Below, piece after piece: positions 38,203 to 46,435 of a DNA stretch of 64,000 nucleotides (position 1 is its first letter; each line of letters begins with the position of its first letter). Made by a program: the position numbers and the translations under genes. The DNA comes from Aquimarina sp. RZ0. Its GTDB lineage: Bacteria > Bacteroidota > Bacteroidia > Flavobacteriales > Flavobacteriaceae. The notes under the pieces are model-generated. The model was given only the letters and a program-made list of their open reading frames with translations. It searched no databases and had not been told where the DNA came from. The DNA is taken from NCBI RefSeq assembly GCF_008370685.1, contig NZ_VTZU01000020.1, positions 1 through 64,000 of the forward strand. The letters are read 5' to 3'.

Positions 38203-38635
38203 TGACTTAGGATTAAAATATACTTTTAATTGGTCAAATCGTAATTTAATAGTAACTCAAATTAGACTTTCCTTTTAGCTTTTTAATATACATATAATGA
38301 ATACTGAATCGTTGAATGCCTTTGACAGGCCATATTTGTTAAAATAATTATAGTCATCTTCTCCTAGCCGAGTCAGCTTTTTTTAAATAAGGTCCTGTTC
38401 AATTTTTAGATTGCACTGAAATTTTCTGCCTGAAGGGCACGGCATTATAGAAAATCAGTATAATATTGTATACAAAAAACACAATTTTCAGGAAAAGTAT
38501 GTATGGAACTATTTCGATTTTTATCATATTTTCAATTAAGTATTATAACTATAAAGGGTTGCTTAGTTTGAGTACTATTTAGAAATATAAATCTTAATAA
38601 ACTATTTTGGACATAAAAGGTGTAATCAACTCAAT
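38203..38635. other. 433-base gap in the cluster, no gene seen
   Basis: The stretch is AT-rich. It contains a slightly GC-richer piece around 38395-38450 that may be insertion-sequence debris, and no convincing promoter or terminator. The PPTase gene may therefore have its own promoter here. Confidence 0.4.
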
Positions 38636-39598
38636 TCATAACTCATTATTTAGTATTTTTTTTAATTTTTCTATTTGAACAAATTCTTTTTTAAAAGAAG
38701 TCATTATCTTAAAAGTTTTAGATTTTGAGAATACATCTAAATTATTTTTTACAAAGTTTGAACCCGTTCCAGAGGGACCAAGATCAATATACAAACATGT
38801 TCCTTTGCTTTCAACATAATCTATTAATTTCGGATAATTAGTAGTAACAGTTACAACTTCACTAAAATAATCCTGTGATATCTTAACATCAACTTCTTTA
38901 CACCTAGATCCAGAAATAAATTTCAATTTGGGTTTATTTAATGGTGAGATAATATTCATATAATACCTAAAATTATTTAACGATTCAGGTATCAAAGGTG
39001 AATGAAAAGGCACCTGTACCGCAAGGCGAAAAAACTGAATATTGTATTCTTCTAATTCTGACTGGCAAGCACTTATATTTTGGAGCATTCCTGAGATAGT
39101 AAAATGATCTTCAAAATTATGTGCTGCCAGAAATAGAGAATATTTAGTACAAATATTTTCAACAAAACCCTTATCCTGATTAATTATTACTAACATGCCT
39201 CCTTCAATATTACTATTAATAATCGATTTAGCTTGTTCAATAGATGCATTAATGGCGGTACTAGCATCCCATATTCCACAAACTACTCCTGCAGCAAATT
39301 CTCCTAAACTACTTCCAAATGTATAATCTGGTACTATCCCCATACTTTTTAAGAGCTCATAAATAGCAATTTCTATAGAAACTATAGCGGGATGAGTAAT
39401 CAATAAATCATCAAAGTTTTCCTCTTTGGAATAATATAATTCATTTATCAATGATCTATTAATATTTTTCTTGATGATTACTTCACTCTTCTCCAAACTG
39501 GTTTTAAAAACTTTATTTCCTTCATATAGTTTATACCCCATTCCTCTATAATGGCTTCCTTGCCCAGAAAAATGAAATATTAATTTACGATCTTTCAT
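38636..39598 (-). CDS. trans-acting acyltransferase of the PKS cluster
   Basis: The 320-residue protein starts MKDRKLIFHFSGQGSHYRGM, as free AT proteins do; an ATG five codons upstream overlaps the preceding gene by 14 bases. The active site reads FGSSLGEFAAGV, with the catalytic Ser kept but Ser in place of the usual His of GHSxG. The catalytic His is in QVPFHSPLIPE. In trans-AT systems such proteins load malonyl units onto ACPs or act as proofreading acyl hydrolases. The altered G-S-S-L-G and divergent sequence compared with the AT at 46.4 kb make a hydrolase or special-substrate role worth considering. Confidence 0.85.
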   Translation of the reverse strand: MKDRKLIFHFSGQGSHYRGMGYKLYEGNKVFKTSLEKSEVIIKKNINRSLINELYYSKEENFDDLLITHPAIVSIEIAIYELLKSMGIVPDYTFGSSLGEFAAGVVCGIWDASTAINASIEQAKSIINSNIEGGMLVIINQDKGFVENICTKYSLFLAAHNFEDHFTISGMLQNISACQSELEEYNIQFFRLAVQVPFHSPLIPESLNNFRYYMNIISPLNKPKLKFISGSRCKEVDVKISQDYFSEVVTVTTNYPKLIDYVESKGTCLYIDLGPSGTGSNFVKNNLDVFSKSKTFKIMTSFKKEFVQIEKLKKILNNEL

Positions 39599-39599
39599 C

Positions 39600-40085
39600 C
39601 TATAATAAATCACTATTTACTATAAATAATGGTTCTCCAAACCCAACTGGAGAACCTTCTTTCAAAAATATTTTTATAATTTCTCCAGATATTTCACTTT
39701 TTAACTCATTAAAAAGTTTTAACGACTCTACTAAACAAAGCAAATCTCCCTTTCTTATTTTTCCACCAACTTTTATACAATTAGATGTATTTATTGATGG
39801 TAAAAAAAAGGTTCCAATAAAAGGGGATTTAACAACAATATTTGTTGTTACTTTCATAGATAGAGTTTCATTTTTTATAAATCGAGTTGTCTCTTTGTTC
39901 TCAATATCATTATTGCATAATAATGATAACTTATTTTTATTCAATATCGATTTTACATTCTGTTTCGTCTTATTTCCTGTATTAGATTTTACCTTTATTT
40001 TTACATCATCATAATCCAACTTAAAATCGATCACTTCAGAACTAATAACAGATGAAATCAAGTTTTTAACTTCTTTCAAATTCAT
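39600..40085 (-). CDS. AccB-like biotin carboxyl carrier protein in the PKS cluster
   Basis: The 161-residue protein is built like AccB. The N-terminal region is MNLKEVKNLISSVISSEVID, followed by a flexible linker and a C-terminal biotinyl domain (VVKSPFIGTFFLPSINTSN, IRKGDLLCLVESLKLFNELK). The usual E-A-M-K-M around the biotin lysine reads E-S-L-K-L, so the lysine is kept but both flanking Met are Leu. No carboxylase or carboxyltransferase gene is nearby. It may serve malonyl supply with housekeeping ACC subunits or have another carrier role. It ends one base before the AT start and is probably translationally coupled to it. Confidence 0.8.
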   Translation of the reverse strand: MNLKEVKNLISSVISSEVIDFKLDYDDVKIKVKSNTGNKTKQNVKSILNKNKLSLLCNNDIENKETTRFIKNETLSMKVTTNIVVKSPFIGTFFLPSINTSNCIKVGGKIRKGDLLCLVESLKLFNELKSEISGEIIKIFLKEGSPVGFGEPLFIVNSDLL

Positions 40086-40349
40086 ATTTTATTATTTAAA
40101 AAATATATAATTAAATAGATACCTAAACTAACATAGGTGGTAAGAAATTAAAGTCAATGTTTTTCAGCTGAAAAATTCAATCGAAAACAAGTAACTCCCT
40201 AAAAATTCAGTATATTATAATACCCCCTATTAAATTATTTCAAAGGTTCTTATATATTCCAAGTAAAAGAAAAATGATTCAATTTATAACAAAACTTAAG
40301 CAACATGTTGGAATTTATATTCCCCCAATTAAAACAATAACTTCTATTA
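40086..40349. other. 264-base gap between ECH1 and the carrier gene
   Basis: The sequence is AT-rich and shows no gene, clear promoter or terminator. It separates the tightly packed beta-branching block from the AccB-like/AT pair, so a separate transcript start here is possible. Confidence 0.4.
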
Positions 40350-41138
40350 TTACTTCTGCCAGGGAAACCTGTTTTTTTGGACAAAATTATTGATATTATC
40401 CTGTATTCGTTCTGAATTTAATAAAGTAGTGATTCTATTGACCGCAAGTTCTTGTGTTTTATCATTGATTATCCACAACTTTGACATATAATCTTTTAAA
40501 TCCATTATAGTCTGTGTTTCCAATCTATTTAATCTAATAAGGTTTCTTCTTATTAAATCATTAATATCCGAGCCCTTCTCATCAACCAAACCAATTTGAT
40601 AAGCTCTTTGGCAAGAAATATACTGTGTTGTAAGTGCCATCCATTGTGCTTTTTGAAAACCAATTCTACGTATTAAAAAAGGCATTACACAGGCCGGAAG
40701 TAAGCCAAAAAGTGCTTCGGACAAAGAAAAAGTAGCATTATCATCCGCTAAAACAATATCACTAGAAGCTATAAGACCTATGCCTCCTGCATTTACTTTC
40801 CCTTTTACTTTAGTAATTATTATTTTAGAGCAAGAGGTTATAAATTTAAGCATATTATAGTAGTCATTAGGATTATTATTAATACCTGAATTTGCGTTTA
40901 CGCTATTTACAGCATTAAAATCCATTCCGGTACAAAAAACACGATCATTACCTTCTAGTATAATAACTTTGATGGATTTATTTTGTTCTGCGTTGGTTAA
41001 TACATTCAATATCTCATTTATTAATATATCATTAATGCTGTTATCAAATTCGGGGCGAAAAAGTTGAATAGTAATAACTCCTCTATGCTCCGCTACTCTT
41101 ATTGTTCTATAATTTGGAGTATCCTCTATTACACCCAT
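40350..41138 (-). CDS. ECH1 (PksH-like) dehydratase of the beta-branching cassette
   Basis: The 262-residue protein is an enoyl-CoA hydratase superfamily member. The first oxyanion-hole region is DRVFCTGMDFNAV and the second is KVNAGGIGLIASSDIVLADD. The stretch FSLSEALFGLLPACVMPFLI followed by RRIGFQKAQ is the signature of PksH-type enzymes. These dehydrate 3-hydroxy-3-methylglutaryl-ACP intermediates to 3-methylglutaconyl-ACP. The gene overlaps the HCS gene by 10 bases. The partner ECH2 (decarboxylase) is not a separate gene but a domain inside the PKS at about 58.5-59.2 kb. Confidence 0.88.
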   Translation of the reverse strand: MGVIEDTPNYRTIRVAEHRGVITIQLFRPEFDNSINDILINEILNVLTNAEQNKSIKVIILEGNDRVFCTGMDFNAVNSVNANSGINNNPNDYYNMLKFITSCSKIIITKVKGKVNAGGIGLIASSDIVLADDNATFSLSEALFGLLPACVMPFLIRRIGFQKAQWMALTTQYISCQRAYQIGLVDEKGSDINDLIRRNLIRLNRLETQTIMDLKDYMSKLWIINDKTQELAVNRITTLLNSERIQDNINNFVQKNRFPWQK

Positions 41139-42373
41139 GAGTATATTCTATGAAAATTCTTTATCTCCGAGAAAACAAGTCTATTCTTTCCTTTAACAAG
41201 GTTAAATGATTTTGGAAACATTGTATAGTCTACCTTGTAAAATTCTGTTCCAAATTTAAGATCTTCATTAAACTTAAAGGTGTTTTCATATTCCTCGATT
41301 GATAATATATATCGATCATTAAGATGCTTATCCAGTTCAAATTGGCGCAATTTTTCTTGAGATTTAGAAGTTACAATCCCACTATAGAACTCTGAACAGC
41401 AGCCTGATCCGTATGAAAATACGCCTATACGCTTTGGAGTATCAAAATCTCCATTATCAATTGTACTAGCCAATGCCAAATGAGTAGTTGCTCCCATTAT
41501 GTTACCAACTTTTTGACAATAATTGAGAGATGGTAAAACTCTTTTTTGGAAATCTGCTTCTATTTGGTGTGGAGAAGCTTTTTTAAATTTTCTCATATTA
41601 GTCCTATGTGCCCCTTTTACCATTCCCCCAAATGGAGTATGAAAAGAAAGATAATCAAAAGAAGAAAGGTAGTCAGCCTCTATCACCCTTTTCTGGTATT
41701 CTTTAAAAGCATTTTCACAACAATCTAAATATGATAGTAATGATAAATCTGCATCTCCTGCTTCCTTATCTGGAACTGGACGACAAGTATCCATAACCTC
41801 ATAACCATAATATCCATTTGCTCCTACATCAACCTGAAAAATTGTAGGTTTATCACTCACAAGTATTGCTACTGCCCCTGTTCCAGTACTTGGTTCTGCA
41901 AATGACATCTTATTAGATTCGTCAACAACACTAGTTCGCATAATATCGGTACATATGACTAATGCTTTTCTGCCTATCGATGTTTGAGATAGAATATAAT
42001 TAACTGCCATTTGAAAACCTGCTGTACCAGAGTAACAAGCGTTCTTAAGTTCTAATAATCTACAATTCCTATTTAATTTTAAATAATGATGTATGTAAGT
42101 ACTCATAGATTTACCAAAATCTATTCCAGATTCTGTACAGGTAATTACAAGATCAATATTGTCTTTTTCTTCATCTGAAAGGGTGTCTAAAATTGGTTTT
42201 GCTGCATTTACTCCATTTGAAATAGGATCTTCATAAGGCATTGGAACCGATTTATATTTCATTAGTAAATTTTCAAATCTATCCATATTTAGGCCTCTTG
42301 CTTTAGCAAGATCAACGACATCCAATGCTGCTGATCCACAATAGATATTCATTGCTTCAATTCCTACATTCAT
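41129..42373 (-). CDS. HMG-CoA-synthase-like enzyme (PksG type) for beta-branching
   Basis: The 414-residue protein begins VGIEAMNIYCGSAALDVVDL, as HMG-CoA synthases do. The catalytic Glu lies in VITCTESGIDFGKSM, the nucleophilic Cys in LKNACYSGTAGFQMAV, and the His in SFHTPFGGMVKGAHR. It should condense acetyl-ACP, made by the decarboxylating KS on a free ACP, with a beta-keto polyketide intermediate. This is the first step of installing a methyl or related beta-branch. It starts nine bases after the KS gene and overlaps ECH1. Confidence 0.93.
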   Translation of the reverse strand: MNVGIEAMNIYCGSAALDVVDLAKARGLNMDRFENLLMKYKSVPMPYEDPISNGVNAAKPILDTLSDEEKDNIDLVITCTESGIDFGKSMSTYIHHYLKLNRNCRLLELKNACYSGTAGFQMAVNYILSQTSIGRKALVICTDIMRTSVVDESNKMSFAEPSTGTGAVAILVSDKPTIFQVDVGANGYYGYEVMDTCRPVPDKEAGDADLSLLSYLDCCENAFKEYQKRVIEADYLSSFDYLSFHTPFGGMVKGAHRTNMRKFKKASPHQIEADFQKRVLPSLNYCQKVGNIMGATTHLALASTIDNGDFDTPKRIGVFSYGSGCCSEFYSGIVTSKSQEKLRQFELDKHLNDRYILSIEEYENTFKFNEDLKFGTEFYKVDYTMFPKSFNLVKGKNRLVFSEIKNFHRIYSWV

Positions 42374-42382
42374 TGTTATTAG

Positions 42383-43639
42383 TTATTTTTTAATGATTAT
42401 GGAGGTATTAATGCCGCCAAAACCAAAACTATTATTCATAGCATAGTTAATATTCATTTTTCTTGGTGTATTTTTTATCCAATCAATATCGTCACTGATT
42501 GCTTTCTCCAAATTATGAGTCGGATGAAGAAAACCTTCTTGAATTTGGATCAAACTTGCAATGCTTTCTACCAGACCTGAAGCCGATAAGGAATGTCCTA
42601 TCAATGATTTAGTACTATTCGCCTTAACATTTTCCAAACCTATGGAAAGTAATGCCTCTACTTCTGTAAGATCACCAACAATTGAACCGCTACCGTGAGT
42701 ATTTACATAATCTATTTGTTTGCTACAGATACCTGCATTTTTAAGTGCAGATTGCATTGCTTTCTGTTCCCCCTCTTTAGATGGGTTAGGGTTTCTATTA
42801 GCATCCAGATTTATACCATAACCTTCGATAGAACCATAAAATTCTCCCCCTCTATTTAATACACTTTCTTTTGATTCTAGAATCAAGCATCCAGCAGACT
42901 GTCCATACACAAATCCATTATGTCGATCATCAAATGGTCTATAGATATTAGAAATTTTTGAATTTTTTTCTATTCTAGACATAGCACCTAAAGCAGTAAA
43001 ACCCTGATATTCGTATAAAGAGATATCCATCAATGGAGCTACAACAATAACTACATCATATTCATTACTTGCTATCAATCTACTTCCTTGAATGATCCCC
43101 ATATTTCCACTTGCGCTGGCTGCACTAATGGAATGACCTTCTCCTTTTACACCTAATAATTCAGAAAGAATACCTATCAAATCAGTATCGAAAAAGTTAA
43201 GCCCGTAATTAGGGTTAAGAAACTGTAACTTATCTGCATATTTTTCCTGTATATCTTGTAAAGTAGATTGTTGTGTATTACTACCACATGACACAATTGC
43301 TATTCTAGTCAAATCAAAACCTCTAGTTAAACCAGAATCATTCCAAGCTTCAAGTGCACAATAAATTCCAAAAGCATTACTTTTTGAAATATGTCTTAAC
43401 TTCTTTGCTTTATTTATCAAATCGCTATCTAGATTAATTTTTTCAATTTGCTTTCTAAAATCAAAATCTACTATTTTAGCGATAGGGTATTTATATAAGG
43501 CGGCGTTTTTTTCGAAAGATATTGTTGAAAAATTTGCAGTTTCTTTTCTCAATGCTTCCGAAAATGAGTCTAAGCCAATACCTATAGGAGTTATCACCCC
43601 CATACCGGTCACTACAATATTATTCGTCATTAGATTCAT
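42383..43639 (-). CDS. decarboxylating ketosynthase (Cys-to-Ser) of the beta-branching cassette
   Basis: The 418-residue FabF-like protein starts at 43639, or three codons later at an equally good ATG (MTNNIVVTGMGVITP). The active-site loop reads HSISAASASGNMGII, with Ser where condensing KS enzymes have Cys. Both histidines remain (VNTHGSGSIVGD and SLIGHSLSASGLVE). This substitution is the hallmark of PksF-like enzymes that only decarboxylate malonyl-ACP to acetyl-ACP. It lies between the two free ACP genes and HCS in the standard cassette order. Confidence 0.92.
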   Translation of the reverse strand: MNLMTNNIVVTGMGVITPIGIGLDSFSEALRKETANFSTISFEKNAALYKYPIAKIVDFDFRKQIEKINLDSDLINKAKKLRHISKSNAFGIYCALEAWNDSGLTRGFDLTRIAIVSCGSNTQQSTLQDIQEKYADKLQFLNPNYGLNFFDTDLIGILSELLGVKGEGHSISAASASGNMGIIQGSRLIASNEYDVVIVVAPLMDISLYEYQGFTALGAMSRIEKNSKISNIYRPFDDRHNGFVYGQSAGCLILESKESVLNRGGEFYGSIEGYGINLDANRNPNPSKEGEQKAMQSALKNAGICSKQIDYVNTHGSGSIVGDLTEVEALLSIGLENVKANSTKSLIGHSLSASGLVESIASLIQIQEGFLHPTHNLEKAISDDIDWIKNTPRKMNINYAMNNSFGFGGINTSIIIKK

Positions 43640-43641
43640 TC

Positions 43642-43890
43642 TTATCTTGTTCTCATCTTTTGAGATAACAAATCTGCCAACTCTCCCAGATTATTTGCAG
43701 AATGAAATTCAAAACGGTTAGATTGCAATTCTAAATCTTCAATAGTCTTTTCAATTAATTCTGCTCTTCCTACCGAACCTACTCCAAGAAGACATAACCT
43801 AGAATCGTAGGCAATATCTTCTTCTTTTATGTCAGGGACAATTGTCTTCAAATTATTTGTGATCAGCAAAAAAACTTCATTAGTATTCAT
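43642..43890 (-). CDS. free acyl carrier protein 2
   Basis: The 82-residue ACP has the phosphopantetheine serine in LLGVGSVGRAELIEKT. It overlaps the preceding ACP gene by four bases (ATGA) and is followed two bases later by the KS gene. It is divergent from ACP 1 around the attachment site (G-V-G-S-V-G instead of G-A-N-S-I-D). Either ACP could be the acetyl donor of the cassette. Confidence 0.88.
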   Translation of the reverse strand: MNTNEVFLLITNNLKTIVPDIKEEDIAYDSRLCLLGVGSVGRAELIEKTIEDLELQSNRFEFHSANNLGELADLLSQKMRTR

Positions 43891-44129
43891 AGCATTCTTT
43901 TTTTGCTTATCAAATCGGCTAATTCATTTATTGTTTGAACACCTACAAATTCAATTCGCGAAATATCATAGTCGAGACGTTCAAGAGTAAGGGTAATTAA
44001 TTCCCCTCTATCTATTGAATTTGCTCCCAAATCAGTCAAAGTATCATCATTTGAGATTTCTTTCCCTTCCAAATCAGGAATAATTTCCAGGAGATTTCTT
44101 CTAATAAGATTTATAATTTCTGGTTTCAT
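43887..44129 (-). CDS. free acyl carrier protein 1 (donor-ACP type)
   Basis: The 80-residue ACP has the attachment site DLGANSIDRGELITLTLE. The N-S-I-D-R pattern is like the AcpK donor carriers of beta-branching cassettes. It should be charged with malonate by a trans-AT, decarboxylated by the Ser-KS and used by HCS. It starts eight bases after the AT-ER gene and is coupled to the second ACP by an ATGA overlap. Confidence 0.9.
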   Translation of the reverse strand: MKPEIINLIRRNLLEIIPDLEGKEISNDDTLTDLGANSIDRGELITLTLERLDYDISRIEFVGVQTINELADLISKKRML

Positions 44130-44137
44130 CTATATAA

Positions 44138-46429
44138 TTAATTATTGTTTTCTTTTGGTATATTTCCTAAAATTATAGCTGCCTCTTTCATCATTTTAGC
44201 ACCTATAATATTGGAATGACGGTTTTTCCAACTTTCAAGTTCTGTTCCCTTAACCCACTGATTAAATGCTCCTAAGGCAGGACCTGTATGTATTTGAAAA
44301 TTCACTTTTTCATCTGCATTGGCTTGAAAGGATAATTTACTACTATACCCAAAATACCATCTAAATACGAGTGCCATTTTTTTCTTTGAATTTTGCTCTG
44401 CTTCTTCAATTATTGCATGCTTTCCCCGGTTTGTAAAGTAAGTTTGTGTCTCTTTCCATATACTATTTAGGGACTTTTTAAAATAGGATTTTTCCAATTG
44501 TAGTATTGTCTTTTCCGGGATTTCTTCAAGTGAATTATATTGACGATAAAGTGCATAAAGTTTATTTGCCCTCGCAGGGAACAAGACTCCTTTTTTTAGA
44601 ACTTGAACTTTTGCTCCTATTTCAAACATATCTCCCGCTGGAGCATAATCTGTATCTTGAACATTAATATCTTGCAATAATTCTTTTGAAACATCACTTA
44701 TTCCAGCTTCCACCGTACATTGATTGATAGAACCGGTCAAAACAAAGTCCGCTCCCATAACAAAAGCACATGCAACAGCCTGAGGGGTTCCTATACCTCC
44801 AGCTAAACCAATTCGAATCGATTCTCGGTAAAGAAACTTCTTCTCCAAATCTGTTTTTAAACTTTGTATTGATGGAAATAAAACCATAGCTACCCCTCCA
44901 TCCGTATGTCCACCCGAGTCTGCTTCAACGCATATATCATGACACATTGGAACTTCTTTCGACATCATTGCTTGTTCCTCCGTAATAAGGCCCTCTTCCA
45001 ATAATCTATTTACAATTCGCTTTGGAGCTGGGCTCATAAATTCTTCCGCTACTTCTGGTCTAGAGACCTTAGCCATTATTCTGTTTTTGCAAATAATATT
45101 ACCATCGTCATCTCTCTCTAATCCTTTCAATCGAAAATAAACAAGCGGTAATGTAACTTGCATAAACGCAGAAGCTTCAATATTTCGAATTTTATATTTC
45201 AGATATAACTTTACTTCATTCATTTCTGCAACAGGATCTATAAGGTTATGTAACAGATTCATGCCATAAGGTTCTCTTTGCTTCAATTTTTGCTGAATGA
45301 ATTTTATGTTTTCTTCTATTTCTTCTAAAGACAAACCGCCTGTTCCAAGAAAAGCAAGCATATTCGATTTCCCCATAAGTATTATAAGTTCTTTAGATGC
45401 AATACCTCTATACATAGCACCAACTACATAAGAATATTTGACTCCATAGACCTCACGAAAATCAGAACTCCCTAACTGAATACTAGAACTTGATTCTTTT
45501 TTGTATTGATTTTGTTCAGTTATTGGACTAATCTGTTTATCCAGATTACTATAAAATTTGTTTTCAGGTCTTTCGGGTTCTTCTATGATAGGAGTGCAAT
45601 TATTCTTGATCTCGCTTACCATTTTGGCTAATATTACACTGTTTACTTCTTGATATTCGGTGACACCTTTTCCCATTAATAGTCGAATCATATTTATCCA
45701 TTGAACTGGGCTACAAATTTGTTGACTTAGTAATTCTGAAATATTATGATCTTGATAAGGAAGTCCAGTTACGTTAGAAATAACAGTAGTTTTCAGAGAA
45801 GAGAATTTATAGTCCTTTAGAAAAAAGGAAAAGTTTTCGGCGGCAGGTTTCATATACCTAGAATGAAATGCAGCAGTCACAAATAATGGTATGATTTTTA
45901 TATTTTGCTTATCAAAATCTTTTACAGCTCTATTAATAACATTCTGAGGTCCTGCAATTACAATTTGAGACGGAGTATTAAAATTTGCAATATCAATTTG
46001 ATTGTATTTTTCGTCTTCTAATTTTCTTTGTAATTCATTTATATTAAGGCCAAGTACTGCTGCCATCCCTCCTCCAGATGCCTCGGCCATAAGTTCACCT
46101 CGTTTCTTCACCAACTTTAATCCTGTTAAAAAATCAAATGCTTCAGCTGCAAGTAATGCATTATACTCACCCAAACTATGACCAATTAAGTACTTTGGGT
46201 TTATATCTCTTTTCTGATAATGAGAAAGAGCGTTAACAACATATAATGCGGGTTGCGTAAACTGTGTTTTTGATAATTCTCTATTAGGATCTTTTAAACA
46301 CAGCTCTTCTAAATCATAACCAAGAATATTAGAAGCTTGAATAACTTCATTTTTATAAGATTTGAACAAATCTTTACCCATGCCCCTATATTGGGACCCC
46401 TGGCCAGGGAACATAATTACTTTTCTCAT
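44138..46429 (-). CDS. fused trans-acyltransferase and PfaD-type enoyl reductase
   Basis: In the 763-residue protein, residues 1-290 are an AT (IMFPGQGSQYRGMGKDLF, nucleophile in YLIGHSLGEYNALLAAEA, His in VTAAFHSRYMKP). Residues about 330-760 are a PfaD-like FMN enoyl reductase (YSYVVGAMYRGIASKELIIL, MGKSNMLAFLGTGGLSLEEI, GLAGGIGTPQAVACAFVMGA). This AT-ER fusion is the PksE-type loader of trans-AT PKS systems. The AT keeps the normal G-H-S-L-G and is the likely malonyl supplier for all modules. The ER can reduce double bonds in trans. It starts six bases after the PKS stop codon. Confidence 0.93.
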   Translation of the reverse strand: MRKVIMFPGQGSQYRGMGKDLFKSYKNEVIQASNILGYDLEELCLKDPNRELSKTQFTQPALYVVNALSHYQKRDINPKYLIGHSLGEYNALLAAEAFDFLTGLKLVKKRGELMAEASGGGMAAVLGLNINELQRKLEDEKYNQIDIANFNTPSQIVIAGPQNVINRAVKDFDKQNIKIIPLFVTAAFHSRYMKPAAENFSFFLKDYKFSSLKTTVISNVTGLPYQDHNISELLSQQICSPVQWINMIRLLMGKGVTEYQEVNSVILAKMVSEIKNNCTPIIEEPERPENKFYSNLDKQISPITEQNQYKKESSSSIQLGSSDFREVYGVKYSYVVGAMYRGIASKELIILMGKSNMLAFLGTGGLSLEEIEENIKFIQQKLKQREPYGMNLLHNLIDPVAEMNEVKLYLKYKIRNIEASAFMQVTLPLVYFRLKGLERDDDGNIICKNRIMAKVSRPEVAEEFMSPAPKRIVNRLLEEGLITEEQAMMSKEVPMCHDICVEADSGGHTDGGVAMVLFPSIQSLKTDLEKKFLYRESIRIGLAGGIGTPQAVACAFVMGADFVLTGSINQCTVEAGISDVSKELLQDINVQDTDYAPAGDMFEIGAKVQVLKKGVLFPARANKLYALYRQYNSLEEIPEKTILQLEKSYFKKSLNSIWKETQTYFTNRGKHAIIEEAEQNSKKKMALVFRWYFGYSSKLSFQANADEKVNFQIHTGPALGAFNQWVKGTELESWKNRHSNIIGAKMMKEAAIILGNIPKENNN

Positions 46430-46435
46430 TAATTT

